Below the pieces are notes generated by a model. That model was given only the letters and a program-made list of their open reading frames with translations, was not told the origin of the DNA and searched no databases. Below are positions 10,846-20,045 of a DNA stretch of 64,000 nucleotides, one piece after another. Where the stretch lies: contig CAZLIC010000009.1 of assembly GCA_964559535.1 (NCBI GenBank), forward strand, positions 1 to 64,000, read 5' to 3'. The translations under genes and the position numbers were made by a program. Numbering within the stretch: the first letter of the stretch is position 1; each line of letters begins with the position of its first letter. This DNA comes from CAZLIC01 sp964559535. Its GTDB lineage: Bacteria > Pseudomonadota > Alphaproteobacteria > Rhodobacterales > Rhodobacteraceae.

Positions 10846-11658
10846 ATGCCCCTGCGCACGTCCTGGCGCGTCTGGCAGCGCACCGAGGCGCGCGAACTTG
10901 GCCTGATTGCCGCCGGCGTGGCCTTTTTTGCCTTCCTGGCCCTGTTTCCGGCGCTGGCCGCCATCATTGCGCTGTGGGGCTTCTGGTCCGATCCCACCGT
11001 CATCCGCGCGCAGATCGCCCCCTTGCAGGACGTCCTGCCGCCCGAGGCTTTCACCCTGCTGTCGGGTCAGGTGGAACTGCTGCTGGCCACCAACAACCGC
11101 CACCTGGGCTGGACAACACTGTTCTCCACCCTCCTGGCCCTGTGGTCGGCGCGTGCCGGGGTCGCGGCACTGATCCGCGGGCTGAATGCCATCCACGGCC
11201 TGCCGCTGCGCGAGGGCGTCTGGCATCAGGTGCAGGCCATGGTCGTCACTCTGGTGCTCATTGCCCTGGCCCTGGTGTCGATGGGCGTCGCCGTCGGCGT
11301 GCCGCTGCTGCTCGGCTTCGTTGACTTCGGCGCCGTCGAGACCGTGGCGCTGGAACTGCTGAACTTCCTTCTGGGCATCCTGCTGGTCGTGCTGTCGCTC
11401 AGCCTGATCTACCGGTTCGGTCCGAACCACGGCATCCGCACCGTGCCGCTGTTCACCTGGGGGCTGGCCTGTGCCCTGGGCATTTGGGCCGCGGTGTCGC
11501 GGGGGCTGGTCCTGTACCTGTCAGACTTCGCAAACTACAACCAGATCTACGGCTCGATCGGCGCCGTTGTGGCCTTGCTTCTGTGGTTCTACCTGTCGGC
11601 CTACGCCATTCTTTTGGGCGCCGCGATCGACGCCGAACGCGCCCGGACCGCCCGATAG
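10846..11658 (+). CDS. YihY/BrkB-family inner-membrane protein
   Basis: 270 residues with about six membrane segments, for example LIAAGVAFFAFLALFPALAAIIALW near the N-terminus and VVALLLWFYLSAYAILLGAAI near the C-terminus. The conserved BrkB signatures YRFGPNHG and FANYNQIYGSIGAVVALLLW are present. The family was once annotated as ribonuclease BN; the molecular role remains unsettled and no nuclease motif is visible. It converges on tamB, with only four bases between the stops. Confidence 0.88.
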   Translation: MPLRTSWRVWQRTEARELGLIAAGVAFFAFLALFPALAAIIALWGFWSDPTVIRAQIAPLQDVLPPEAFTLLSGQVELLLATNNRHLGWTTLFSTLLALWSARAGVAALIRGLNAIHGLPLREGVWHQVQAMVVTLVLIALALVSMGVAVGVPLLLGFVDFGAVETVALELLNFLLGILLVVLSLSLIYRFGPNHGIRTVPLFTWGLACALGIWAAVSRGLVLYLSDFANYNQIYGSIGAVVALLLWFYLSAYAILLGAAIDAERARTAR

Positions 11659-11662
11659 CCCG

Positions 11663-14600
11663 TCAGTAGTCGCGCTCCAGGAACAGTCCCAGCGATGCGT
11701 CGCCGTCGCTGCCCACCGACCCGCGCGCCGTCAGGCCGCGGCGCAGGTCAAGGTTCAGGGTGACCTTGCTCTTGCCGCCACTTTCCACCTCGACCTGCGA
11801 ATAGATGCCCTCGGCCAGGTACTTGCCCGCACGCACCGTGGATTCGCCATCGCTGCCCGAGGTCACGTCCAGGTCATCCAGGCCAAAGCCCTTGCGCAGC
11901 TTGCCCACCAGCCCGTCGCCGCCGCGCCCGGCCAGCGTGGCCACCGCCGAGGCCAGCTGCAGCGCCTGGAAGGTCGAAAGGTTGTCCAGCCCTTGCCCGA
12001 ACAGCAGATGCGCCAGCACCTCGTCCTCCGGCAGTTCGGGGGTCGAGGCAAAGGTGACCACAGGCGCATCGGCCCGCCCGTTGATCAGGACAGAGGCCGT
12101 CACCCCGTCGGACTGGGACGAGGCCTGCACGTCCAGCAGTGGCATCAGGTCGCCCTGAAAACTCAGGTTGGCGCGGTCCAGCGTCAGCCGCTTGCCCAGT
12201 ATGTCCAGCCGTCCGCGGATCAGTTCGAACCCGCCCGATGCCACGATGTTTGCCAGCGTGCCGTTCAGCTCCACACCGCCGCCAAGCTCGGCGTCCAGAC
12301 CGCGCCCGCGCACGAAAATGCGGTTGCGCGCGCGCACCGAAAGGTCCAGCGCATAGTCGCCCCCGCCACCTGCCGAGCTTCCGCCCGCACTGGGCCCGGC
12401 CTCGCCCAGCAGCCCGGCGCGCGCCCGTGTCTGGCGCACGGGCGCAGGCTCGTTCACATGGCGCAGGTCGGGCAGGCCCGCGGTGCCGCCCAGCCCGGTC
12501 GAGGGCACGCGCACCTCGGTCTCATCCAGCAGGATCGTCCCGCCGATCACCGCCCCGCCGGTCAGCGGGCCGCTCACGGTGACGGTCCCGTCCAGCGTGG
12601 TCTCATACAGTTGCGGGTCGCGCAGGCCAATTGCGGCCAGCTGCACTGCAAGGTTGCCCGCATAAGGTGCCGCCAACCCGGCGGTCCCCGACACCTCGAT
12701 GCGTCCGCCCGATGTCACGTCGGCCCCAACCGACAGGTTCACGGATCCGCCGCCCAACGTGGCGGTACCCGCCAGGCCCGTCAGCGAAAACGGCAGGGCC
12801 GGGTCGGCCAGCCGCCCGCCGCTCAGCCGCACCGGGCCCGACAGCGACCGCAGCGCCAGGGGCCCGTTCAGCCGCAGGTCGAAGCCAACCTGCCCGTCAA
12901 TCGCGCGGTCTCCCAGAAAGGCATTGGCCAGCCCCGCCTGCGCCGTGCCGCCGATGGTCAGATCGGCCTGTGCAAACCCCGAGCCGATGCGGCCAGCCGT
13001 GCGCGCGTCAATGCCGCCCGGCCCCTTGGCCGTCAGGTTCAGGTCATAGCCGCGCCCGTCGTCCGCCACCGTGCCCGCCACCGTCAGCGGCCCCGGAAAC
13101 TCGGGCAGCAACACGCCCAGGTTCACCAGCCGCGCCTCCACCTGCAACCGCCGGGACTCGCCGGTCACCGTGCCGCTGGCGCCCGCGTCGATCTGCGGTG
13201 TGCGCAGCTTGGCCTCGTCGATCTGCAGCCGACCGTCTTCCAGCCCCGCCCGCAGCCGCACCGTGCTGTCTCCGCGCAACAGGCGGTCGGCCTCGGGCTG
13301 GCTGACGGTGATGTTGCGCCCTGTACCGTCCAGCGCGATGCGCCCCGCGGTCGGTGTGCCCTCCAGCCGCGCCTCGGCCTGCAACGACCCGCCATAGCCC
13401 GGCCCCAGCACAGCCAGCGACGGCAGGGTCAGCCGCGCCACCAGGTCCGATCCGTCTGGCGCCCAGGTGCCGGTCACCGCCGCCGTGATCTGGCGGTTGC
13501 CCAGGTTCGCCCGGCCCAGGGTCACGCGGGTGCCTTGCACAGCGGCATCGACATCCAGCAGCGTCTCGCCCCGCAAAAGACCGTCCAACTCGGGCAGGCC
13601 AACCGCCAGGTCGCGGCCGGTGCCCGCCAGCACCACCCGGGCGTCCTGTGCGGTGCCGCTGAAGGCCGCATTGCCGCGCAGTGACCCGGCATAGCGGGCC
13701 CCCAGAACGCCCGCATCGGGCAGCGCAAAGGTGGCCGACAGGTCGCTGCCGTCGGGCGCCCAGGTGCCGCGCACATCGGCCTGCACCTGTGCCGTCACCA
13801 CCTCGCCCTTCGCCACCTGAACGCGGTCGCCGTCAAACGCCACGTCCAGGTCCAGCTTGCCGGTCCCGCGCAGCAGTCCGTCCACCTCGGCCACACCCAC
13901 GCGCAGGCTGTCCGACCGGCCCGTCAGCGTCACCCGCCCCGCCGCGGGGGTTCCGGTGAACCCGGCCTGCCCGGTCAACGCGCCGCCATAGGCGTCGCCC
14001 AGCACCGAAAGGTCGGGCAGCGACAGGTCGGCGGTCAGCACGCTGCCCGCGGTCGCCACGGTGCCCTGTGCCGCCAGCCGCGCCCCCGTTGCCGTGGCCA
14101 GCGTCAGGTTGCGCAGCACAATGCCCTGCTCACCCCGCACTGCCGACACATCCACCGTCGCCGCGCCCCGCAGCAGGCTGTCCACCTCGGCAATGCCCAG
14201 GCCCAGGTCGGTGCCCGTCACCGTCCCCAGCACGTCAAACGCACCGCCCAGCGGGCTGCCGCCCCCCTCGAAGGCAAAGCTGCCGCTGCCCGCCACCGGC
14301 CGCCCCGCCAGCCCGGCAAAGCGCGACAGGTCCGCCGCCTGCCCCGACACCCGCCCCGCCAGCGCCAGCCCGCTGTCCAGCCCGTCAACTGTTCCCGACA
14401 CCTGCGCATCGAAATCCGCGCCGGTCAGCGCCAGCCGGCCGATGTTCACCACGCCGCTGCCGCGCTGCCAGAAGGCCGTCAGCGCGCCAGAAATCCGCGG
14501 CCCCAACGCCTGTGCCAAGGCCGGGTTCACCGGTGCCAACCCTTCGGCCGCAAAGGCAAAGTTGCCGCCCACCACGGGCAGCGCCGTTCCCCCCGCCGCC

Positions 14601-15802
14601 CGCGTGATCCGCCCCGATCCGCGCAGCACCAGCCCGGCAATCGTCATGTCCCGCCGCTCGACCGCCGCTGCCAGGGCGCTGGCCGTCCACCCTTCGCCCG
14701 CCGCCGCGTCATAGGCCAGCGTGATGTCGGCCGACTGCACGCGCGTGGGGTCGCTGGCGGAAATCGGCAACAGCACCGGTCCGCCTGCCGGGTCGGCAAT
14801 GCGCCCCGACACGTCCACCTTCTCGGGCAACCCGTCGGGCCCCACCACCACCGATCCGCCCAGCTGCAGCGACCGCGCCACCAGCGCAAAGTCCGACAGC
14901 GCCAGCCGCCCGATGGCCTCGCGCGAACCGTTGGCCGTCAGCCGTACGTCCGGGCCGAAGAACGCGGCATGCTCGGGCACCAGCAGCGGCGCAATGTCGC
15001 CGCCCAGATCGGCCGCAAACCCGGTGCTGCCGTCGCCTTCGCTCCGCAGCGTCAAGGTGCCTGCCAGCCGGTCCACCCCGTCTGTCGCCAGCCGCATCCG
15101 CGCGGCAAAGGCCGACAGCGGCCCGGCCCCTTGCACCGAAAACTCGGTCGCGGGCAAACCCGGCAGGTCCAGCGCCGTGGCCGCCAGCCCCCCCGCCGCC
15201 TCGACCATGTCCAGCGAAAGCACCAGCTGCGAACTGGCGTTGGCAAAGCTTGCGTCCAGCGCGATGCGTCCCGTGGGTCCGTCCAGCCGGTCAATCACCA
15301 GCGACCCGCGGCCCTCGCCCCCGGCCAGCGTCGCGCTGGCCTCCAGCCGCCCGGTCACTTCCTGCCCCAGCAGGGCCTCGCCCAGCACCACCCGCGTGGC
15401 CCCGATGCGTCCGATGTTCACCGACACCGGCAATTCCGGCAACGCAAAGCCGGGCGCCTCGGGCGAGGGCAGGGCGCCGTCGTCGGCCACCGGCGCGCGC
15501 GCCACGGTAATCGCCTCGGCCGACAGCTCGTTGATGGAAATGTCGCCTTGCAGAACGGCCAGCCGGTTCCAGTCCAGCACCACGCCGTCCAGTGTGATCC
15601 ACACGCCTTCGCTGTCGGCAATCGTCATGCGGTCCAAGGTGGCGCGCGAAGACAGCGCGCCGCGGAACCCGTCAATCACCACGGCGCGCCCCGCGCCCGA
15701 CAGGTTCTCTTCCAGAAACCGCGTGATGCGATCCTTGTCGTCCTGCGCCGCCACGGCGGCAGGCAGCAGGCTGACAAGCAGGGCAAGACCAAGGCGCCGC
15801 AT
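11663..15802 (-). CDS. tamB: Translocation and assembly module subunit TamB
   Basis: 1379 residues with an N-terminal signal/anchor (MRRLGLALLVSLLPAAVAA). It bridges the periplasm from the inner membrane to TamA and is thought to move lipid or assist outer-membrane protein insertion. The C-terminal DUF490 region is clear: FELIRGRLDILGKRLTLDRANLSFQGDL, FASTPELPEDEVLAHLLFGQ and the final LNLDLRRGLTARGSVGSDGDASLGLFLERDY. The middle carries four tandem repeats of about 99 residues (see separate entry), consistent with a hydrophobic beta-taco groove. Its ATG overlaps the tamA stop by one base (TGATG), so the two are translationally coupled. Confidence 0.95.
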   Translation of the reverse strand: MRRLGLALLVSLLPAAVAAQDDKDRITRFLEENLSGAGRAVVIDGFRGALSSRATLDRMTIADSEGVWITLDGVVLDWNRLAVLQGDISINELSAEAITVARAPVADDGALPSPEAPGFALPELPVSVNIGRIGATRVVLGEALLGQEVTGRLEASATLAGGEGRGSLVIDRLDGPTGRIALDASFANASSQLVLSLDMVEAAGGLAATALDLPGLPATEFSVQGAGPLSAFAARMRLATDGVDRLAGTLTLRSEGDGSTGFAADLGGDIAPLLVPEHAAFFGPDVRLTANGSREAIGRLALSDFALVARSLQLGGSVVVGPDGLPEKVDVSGRIADPAGGPVLLPISASDPTRVQSADITLAYDAAAGEGWTASALAAAVERRDMTIAGLVLRGSGRITRAAGGTALPVVGGNFAFAAEGLAPVNPALAQALGPRISGALTAFWQRGSGVVNIGRLALTGADFDAQVSGTVDGLDSGLALAGRVSGQAADLSRFAGLAGRPVAGSGSFAFEGGGSPLGGAFDVLGTVTGTDLGLGIAEVDSLLRGAATVDVSAVRGEQGIVLRNLTLATATGARLAAQGTVATAGSVLTADLSLPDLSVLGDAYGGALTGQAGFTGTPAAGRVTLTGRSDSLRVGVAEVDGLLRGTGKLDLDVAFDGDRVQVAKGEVVTAQVQADVRGTWAPDGSDLSATFALPDAGVLGARYAGSLRGNAAFSGTAQDARVVLAGTGRDLAVGLPELDGLLRGETLLDVDAAVQGTRVTLGRANLGNRQITAAVTGTWAPDGSDLVARLTLPSLAVLGPGYGGSLQAEARLEGTPTAGRIALDGTGRNITVSQPEADRLLRGDSTVRLRAGLEDGRLQIDEAKLRTPQIDAGASGTVTGESRRLQVEARLVNLGVLLPEFPGPLTVAGTVADDGRGYDLNLTAKGPGGIDARTAGRIGSGFAQADLTIGGTAQAGLANAFLGDRAIDGQVGFDLRLNGPLALRSLSGPVRLSGGRLADPALPFSLTGLAGTATLGGGSVNLSVGADVTSGGRIEVSGTAGLAAPYAGNLAVQLAAIGLRDPQLYETTLDGTVTVSGPLTGGAVIGGTILLDETEVRVPSTGLGGTAGLPDLRHVNEPAPVRQTRARAGLLGEAGPSAGGSSAGGGGDYALDLSVRARNRIFVRGRGLDAELGGGVELNGTLANIVASGGFELIRGRLDILGKRLTLDRANLSFQGDLMPLLDVQASSQSDGVTASVLINGRADAPVVTFASTPELPEDEVLAHLLFGQGLDNLSTFQALQLASAVATLAGRGGDGLVGKLRKGFGLDDLDVTSGSDGESTVRAGKYLAEGIYSQVEVESGGKSKVTLNLDLRRGLTARGSVGSDGDASLGLFLERDY
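13013..14203 (-). repeat. Four tandem ~297-bp coding repeats inside tamB
   Basis: Units begin near 14203, 13903, 13606 and 13309 (minus strand), spaced 300, 297 and 297 bp. Each encodes roughly ...E.DGLLRG...LD...GTWAPDGSDL...LP...VLG..Y.GSL...GT...R..L.G. The identical GTWAPDGSDL in units two and three indicates fairly recent duplication or concerted evolution. Confidence 0.85.
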
Positions 15803-17610
15803 CAGAACGCCTGCCCGATGCCGATGTACACCTGCACGCCCTCGCCGCCCTCGCCCGAAACCGGCGCTGCCACGTCCAGCCGCAGCGGCGCAAAGCCCAC
15901 GTCATAACGCAGGCCCAGCCCGGCCCCCAGCTGATCGCCGCCCAGGTCGTCGCCGAACTCCAGCGCGCCCACCTGCCCCCAGTCCACGAATGCCACCACG
16001 CCGATGGTCTCGGTTACCCGCACGCGGGCTTCGGCGCTGGCCCCCAGAAAGGCCTGGCCGCCCACATCCAGAACGCCGCGCAGTACCGGCACGCCCAGGG
16101 ATTGATAGGGAAAACCACGCACCGTGCCGCCGCCGCCCGAATAGAACAGGTCCTCGCGCGGGGTGCCCAGCAACGAAGGCCCCCACACCCGGCCCAGCTG
16201 CAGCCGCCCGGCCAGCGTCACCCGGTCATCGGCGCCAAAGCTTTCAAAAATCCGCGCATCGGCCTTTACCCGCACGCCGGACTCGGCGCCGTCGAAGCCG
16301 GCAAAGGGCGTCACTTCCAGGTCAATGAAATGGCCGTCGCGCGCATCCAGCGGCTTGTCGCGGCTGTCCCAGCTGGCGCCCAGCGGCAGCGCCAGCTTGG
16401 TATAGGTCGTATCGCCCGTCGCGTCATTCACCTCGGATCGGTCATAGGTCAGCCCGCCGCGCAGCGTCAGCCTGCGTGAGACATATTGCGTGGCAAGCAG
16501 CCCCAGCGAGATGGAATCCGACGTGTAATCGGTTTCCTCCAGATGCTCGATCTCGGCCGATACGCCCACCGTTGTGTCGGGGCCAAAGGTTGCCGGGCGG
16601 TCCAGTGTCACCCCTAGCCGATAGTCGGTGCCGCTGGACTGCGCCCCGATCTGGTCGATCTCGCCCGAAACCTGCAGCCGCTCGGCCCCGCCAAACAGAT
16701 TGCGGTGCAGCCAGCTGCCCGACAGCGTCAGCCCGTCCAGGCTGGCAATCTCGGCTCCCAGCGTGTAGCGGCGCAGCTTTTCCTCGGACACGGCCAGCGA
16801 CAGATCCTGAAAATCGGGCGCGCGGATGCCCTCGTCCTCGGTCAGCGCCACCGACCGGAACACGCCGGTACGGCGCAGCCGGTCCTCCACCCTGTCAAGC
16901 GTGGCCGGCCGAAAGGTCCGGCCCTCGGGAAGACCCGCAATCGCCAGAATGCGGTCCAGCCGCATGCGCTCTTGGCCCGAGACGCTCAGCCGTCCGAACC
17001 GCAGCCGCGGCCCCGGGTCCAGCTGCACCCGCGCCGACAGGGTGCGCGCCGCATGGTCGGCCACGATGTCCTCGCCCGCCACCCGCGCCTTGGCGTGGCC
17101 ATAGCTGCGCCAGGTGTCGATGCCGTCATCCACCGCCTCCTGCACCGCGCCGCTCACGGCCGGGCGGCCGGGGCCAAAGCCTTCGGGCAGCGCCTCACCC
17201 TCGGGCAGCGGCCCGACCTCGGCCGCGCCGAACACGAAGGGCGGTCCGGGGTCGATCACAACCTCGACGCGACCAATCCGCGCAGGGGCGTCCAAAGGGG
17301 CAATCCCAGCCGCCTCGCGCCCGTCGATCAGCACGTTCACCACGCCCGAGTAGTGGCCCTCGGCGTACAGTGCCGCCAGGATTCGCCCATACTCCGCCCG
17401 CGCGGCGGCATAGATGTCCACCGCCTCGGTCGTCCCCTCGGACTGTGCCGCCTTGATCGCCGAGGCCGACCGCAACCTGTCGGCCAGCGCCTCGTCCGCA
17501 TTCACCACCCGGAATTCGAAGGATTCCTGCGCCATGGATGCCGTGGCCGCAGCAACGAACGCCACCGCCACGCCCAGCCGTCCGAATGAACCCAGCCCCG
17601 CCACGAACAC
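15802..17610 (-). CDS. tamA: Outer-membrane Omp85-family protein TamA
   Basis: 602 residues: a signal peptide (ending ATASMAQ), POTRA-type repeats (for example GRVEVVIDPGPPFVFGAAEVG and RTLSARVQLDPGPRLRFGRLSVSG), then an Omp85 barrel with GGGGTVRGFPYQSLG (lid-lock region) and a C-terminal Phe (VYIGIGQAF), the outer-membrane insertion signal. It works with TamB encoded directly downstream. GTG at 17610 is used as the start because it leaves a complete signal sequence, although the ribosome-binding site is weak. The divergent gap to phaA (210 bp) contains the PhaR-like box. Confidence 0.93.
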   Translation of the reverse strand: MFVAGLGSFGRLGVAVAFVAAATASMAQESFEFRVVNADEALADRLRSASAIKAAQSEGTTEAVDIYAAARAEYGRILAALYAEGHYSGVVNVLIDGREAAGIAPLDAPARIGRVEVVIDPGPPFVFGAAEVGPLPEGEALPEGFGPGRPAVSGAVQEAVDDGIDTWRSYGHAKARVAGEDIVADHAARTLSARVQLDPGPRLRFGRLSVSGQERMRLDRILAIAGLPEGRTFRPATLDRVEDRLRRTGVFRSVALTEDEGIRAPDFQDLSLAVSEEKLRRYTLGAEIASLDGLTLSGSWLHRNLFGGAERLQVSGEIDQIGAQSSGTDYRLGVTLDRPATFGPDTTVGVSAEIEHLEETDYTSDSISLGLLATQYVSRRLTLRGGLTYDRSEVNDATGDTTYTKLALPLGASWDSRDKPLDARDGHFIDLEVTPFAGFDGAESGVRVKADARIFESFGADDRVTLAGRLQLGRVWGPSLLGTPREDLFYSGGGGTVRGFPYQSLGVPVLRGVLDVGGQAFLGASAEARVRVTETIGVVAFVDWGQVGALEFGDDLGGDQLGAGLGLRYDVGFAPLRLDVAAPVSGEGGEGVQVYIGIGQAF

Positions 17611-17705
17611 CCCGACCGTTGTCCGGGCGGACTATCGCAGCAAGACCGGTGGCCTTCAATCCGGACCGTCCGGCAAAGTCCGCCATCGGCGGTCCCTTGC
17701 ATGTG

Positions 17706-17716
17706 CTGCAATGCAG
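17706..17716. promoter_or_regulatory. PhaR-type operator CTGC-N3-GCAG upstream of phaA
   Basis: CTGCAATGCAG matches exactly the CTGC-N3-GCAG pattern recognised by PhaR, the polyhydroxyalkanoate-responsive repressor of rhodobacterial PHA genes. It sits in a longer near-perfect palindrome TGCTGCAATGCAGCA, 105 bases before the phaA ATG. Function is inferred from the match and position; phaR itself is not in this window. Confidence 0.6.
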
Positions 17717-17820
17717 CATTGCCGCATCCGTTTCTTGATTTCAAAGGCGGTTTCGCTTAGGCGGCAGGGCAGGGCGCTGCGGGGCAGCGTACGCCAGGAA
17801 CCTGGAGGAGGGACCTTTCC

Positions 17821-18993
17821 ATGACCAATGTCGTCATCGTTTCCGCAGGCCGCACCGCGGTCGGCAGCTTCAACGGGTCCTTCGCGGCCACCCCGGCACA
17901 TGACCTCGGCGCCGCCGTCATCGCCGGTGTGGTCGAACGCGCGGGCATCGACAAGGCCGACGTCAGCGAAACCATCCTCGGCCAGGTGCTGACCGCGGGG
18001 CAGGGCCAGAACCCCGCCCGCCAGGCCCACATCAAGGCCGGATTGCCCAAGGAATCCAGCGCCTGGTCCATCAACCAGGTCTGCGGCTCGGGCCTGCGCG
18101 CGGTGGCGCTGGGCGCCCAGCACATCCAGCTGGGCGACTCCGATATCGTGGTCGCGGGCGGGCAGGAATCCATGTCGCTGTCGCCCCACGTCGCCCACCT
18201 GCGCGCGGGCCAGAAGATGGGCGACCTGAACTTCATCGACTCGATGATCAAGGACGGGCTGTGGGATGCCTTCAACGGCTACCACATGGGCACCACCGCC
18301 GAAAACGTGGCCGCCCAGTGGCAGATCAGCCGCGACATGCAGGACGAATTCGCGCTGGCCAGCCAGAACAAGGCCGAGGCCGCGCAGAAGGCCGGCCGCT
18401 TCACTGACGAGATCATCCCCTTTACCGTGAAAACCCGCAAGGGCGACACCGTGGTGGATGCCGACGAATACATCCGCCACGGCGCCACGATGGACGCCAT
18501 GCAGAAGCTGCGCCCCGCCTTCTCGAAAGACGGCACGGTCACCGCGGCCAACGCCTCGGGCCTGAATGACGGCGCGGCGGCGGTCCTGCTGATGTCCGAC
18601 AAGGAGGCCGAAAAGCGCGGCCTCACGCCGCTGGCCCGCATCGCGGCCTATGCCACCGCCGGGCTTGATCCCGCGATCATGGGCGTGGGCCCCATCCACG
18701 CCAGCCGCAAGGCGCTGGCCAAGGCGGGCTGGAAAGTGGGCGACCTTGATCTCGTGGAAGCCAACGAAGCCTTCGCGGCACAGGCCTGCGCGGTAAACAA
18801 GGACATGGGCTGGGATCCGGCCATCGTGAACGTGAACGGCGGCGCCATCGCCATCGGGCACCCCATCGGTGCCTCGGGCGCGCGCGTGCTGAACACGCTG
18901 CTGTTCGAGATGGCCCGCCGCGGCGCGAAGAAGGGCATCGCCACGCTCTGCATCGGCGGCGGCATGGGCGTCGCGCTCTGCGTCGAACGCTGA
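17821..18993 (+). CDS. phaA: Acetyl-CoA C-acetyltransferase (beta-ketothiolase)
   Basis: 390 residues, the normal thiolase length. Condenses two acetyl-CoA to acetoacetyl-CoA in the cytoplasm, the first step of both PHB synthesis and the ethylmalonyl-CoA pathway. Catalytic features: active-site Cys in NQVCGSGLRAVALGAQ, His in NGGAIAIGHPIGASGAR, and the second Cys in TLCIGGGMGVALCVER. A strong GGAGGAGGG lies 10 bases before the ATG. It is followed by a hairpin and then phaB, so the two genes form the phaAB unit. Upstream is a PhaR-like box. Confidence 0.96.
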   Translation: MTNVVIVSAGRTAVGSFNGSFAATPAHDLGAAVIAGVVERAGIDKADVSETILGQVLTAGQGQNPARQAHIKAGLPKESSAWSINQVCGSGLRAVALGAQHIQLGDSDIVVAGGQESMSLSPHVAHLRAGQKMGDLNFIDSMIKDGLWDAFNGYHMGTTAENVAAQWQISRDMQDEFALASQNKAEAAQKAGRFTDEIIPFTVKTRKGDTVVDADEYIRHGATMDAMQKLRPAFSKDGTVTAANASGLNDGAAAVLLMSDKEAEKRGLTPLARIAAYATAGLDPAIMGVGPIHASRKALAKAGWKVGDLDLVEANEAFAAQACAVNKDMGWDPAIVNVNGGAIAIGHPIGASGARVLNTLLFEMARRGAKKGIATLCIGGGMGVALCVER

Positions 18994-19000
18994 GCGACAA

Positions 19001-19023
19001 GGGGCGCAACATTGTTGCGCCCC
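19001..19023 (+). terminator. Perfect hairpin between phaA and phaB
   Basis: A 10-bp perfect stem (GGGGCGCAAC / GTTGCGCCCC) with an ATT loop, starting 8 bases after the phaA stop. No T-run follows, so partial termination, RNA stabilisation or a processing site that sets the phaA:phaB ratio are all possible. Confidence 0.5.
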
Positions 19024-19074
19024 ACCAAACACATTGGTAACACTCTTGCCTGAATGAATCCGGGAGGAATACGC

Positions 19075-19797
19075 ATGTCCAAGGTCGCCCTTGTCACCGG
19101 GGGGTCGCGCGGCATCGGCGCGGCCATTTCCGTGGCGCTTCAGGCCGCAGGCTACACCGTCGCCGCCAACTACGCGGGCAATGACGAAGCCGCGGCGAAA
19201 TTCACTGCCGAGACGGGGATCAAGTCCTACAAGTGGTCTGTCACCGACTATGACGCCTGCGCCGCCGGTGCCGCCCAGGTGGAAGCCGAGCTTGGCCCGA
19301 TCTCGGTCGTGGTCGCCAATGCGGGCATCACCCGCGACGCGCCTTTCCACAAGATGACGCGCGACCAGTGGCATCAGGTGATCGACACCAACTTGACCGG
19401 CGTGTTCAACACCGTCCACCCCGTCTGGAACGGCATGCGCGACCGCAAGTTCGGCCGGGTCATCGTGATCTCGTCGATCAACGGGCAGAAGGGCCAGTTC
19501 GCGCAGGTGAACTATGCGGCCACCAAGGCCGGGGATCTGGGCATCATCAAAAGCCTTGCCCAGGAAGGCGCCCGCGTGGGCATCACGGCAAACGCCGTCT
19601 GCCCCGGCTACATCGCCACCGAAATGGTGATGGCGGTGCCGGAAAAGGTGCGTGAATCCATCATTGCCCAGATTCCCGCGGGCCGTCTTGGCACGCCCGA
19701 GGAAATTGCCCGCTGCGTGGCTTTCCTTGCCTCTGAAGACGCGGGCTTCATCACCGGCTCGACCATCAGCGCGAACGGCGGCCAGTTCTTCGTGTAA
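19075..19797 (+). CDS. phaB: Acetoacetyl-CoA reductase
   Basis: 240 residues of the short-chain dehydrogenase family. Reduces acetoacetyl-CoA to (R)-3-hydroxybutyryl-CoA with NADPH. The cofactor loop is VTGGSRGIGAAI at the N-terminus, the NAG motif is VVANAGITRD, and the catalytic Ser-Tyr-Lys are in VISSINGQKGQFAQVNYAATKAG. The C-terminus SANGGQFFV is typical of PhaB. ATG at 19075 is preceded by GGGAGGA (spacing 7); the longer frame from 19054 lacks this. The product is also the branch point to the Ccr pathway encoded downstream. Confidence 0.96.
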   Translation: MSKVALVTGGSRGIGAAISVALQAAGYTVAANYAGNDEAAAKFTAETGIKSYKWSVTDYDACAAGAAQVEAELGPISVVVANAGITRDAPFHKMTRDQWHQVIDTNLTGVFNTVHPVWNGMRDRKFGRVIVISSINGQKGQFAQVNYAATKAGDLGIIKSLAQEGARVGITANAVCPGYIATEMVMAVPEKVRESIIAQIPAGRLGTPEEIARCVAFLASEDAGFITGSTISANGGQFFV

Positions 19798-19845
19798 CGC
19801 ATGGCGCCCCGTCGCGCTTCGGCCTGGCGCCGGGGCAAAGCGGCT

Positions 19846-19880
19846 CCCCTCCCCCCCGCGGGGAGGGTATGGGGGCGGGG
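19846..19880 (+). repeat. CCCTCCCC/GGGGAGGG palindromic intergenic repeat, copy 1
   Basis: An 8-bp stem (CCCTCCCC at 19847-19854, GGGGAGGG at 19860-19867) followed by TATGGGGGCGGGG. The same unit occurs inverted at 29523-29560. It lies 50 bases after phaB and may also terminate transcription. Confidence 0.65.
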
Positions 19881-20033
19881 CGCGCGCTTCCTGTTCTTCG
19901 CCAGAACATGAAGATTTTCCTAACACGCACCTGTAACCCATTGGAATCGTTGAATGTGGACTGCTGTCCCACCGTGGGACACGTTTGTCCCACGCATGTT
20001 GAAATGGCAATTCCCACGCTTCGCGCGCTGGCC

Positions 20034-20039
20034 TAACCT
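20034..20039 (+). promoter_or_regulatory. TAACCT -10-like box placed for a leaderless mRNA
   Basis: TAACCT ends 6 bases before the ATG of the acyltransferase gene, and TTCCCA lies 17 bases further upstream. No Shine-Dalgarno sequence is present. The spacing would put the transcription start on the A of the ATG. Confidence 0.35.
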
Positions 20040-20045
20040 GCCTCC

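Noticed and set aside
11471..13684. 737-codon plus-strand frame opposite tamB
   Set aside because: Lies antisense to tamB, whose repeats create long open frames in all phases; no domain or signal recognised.
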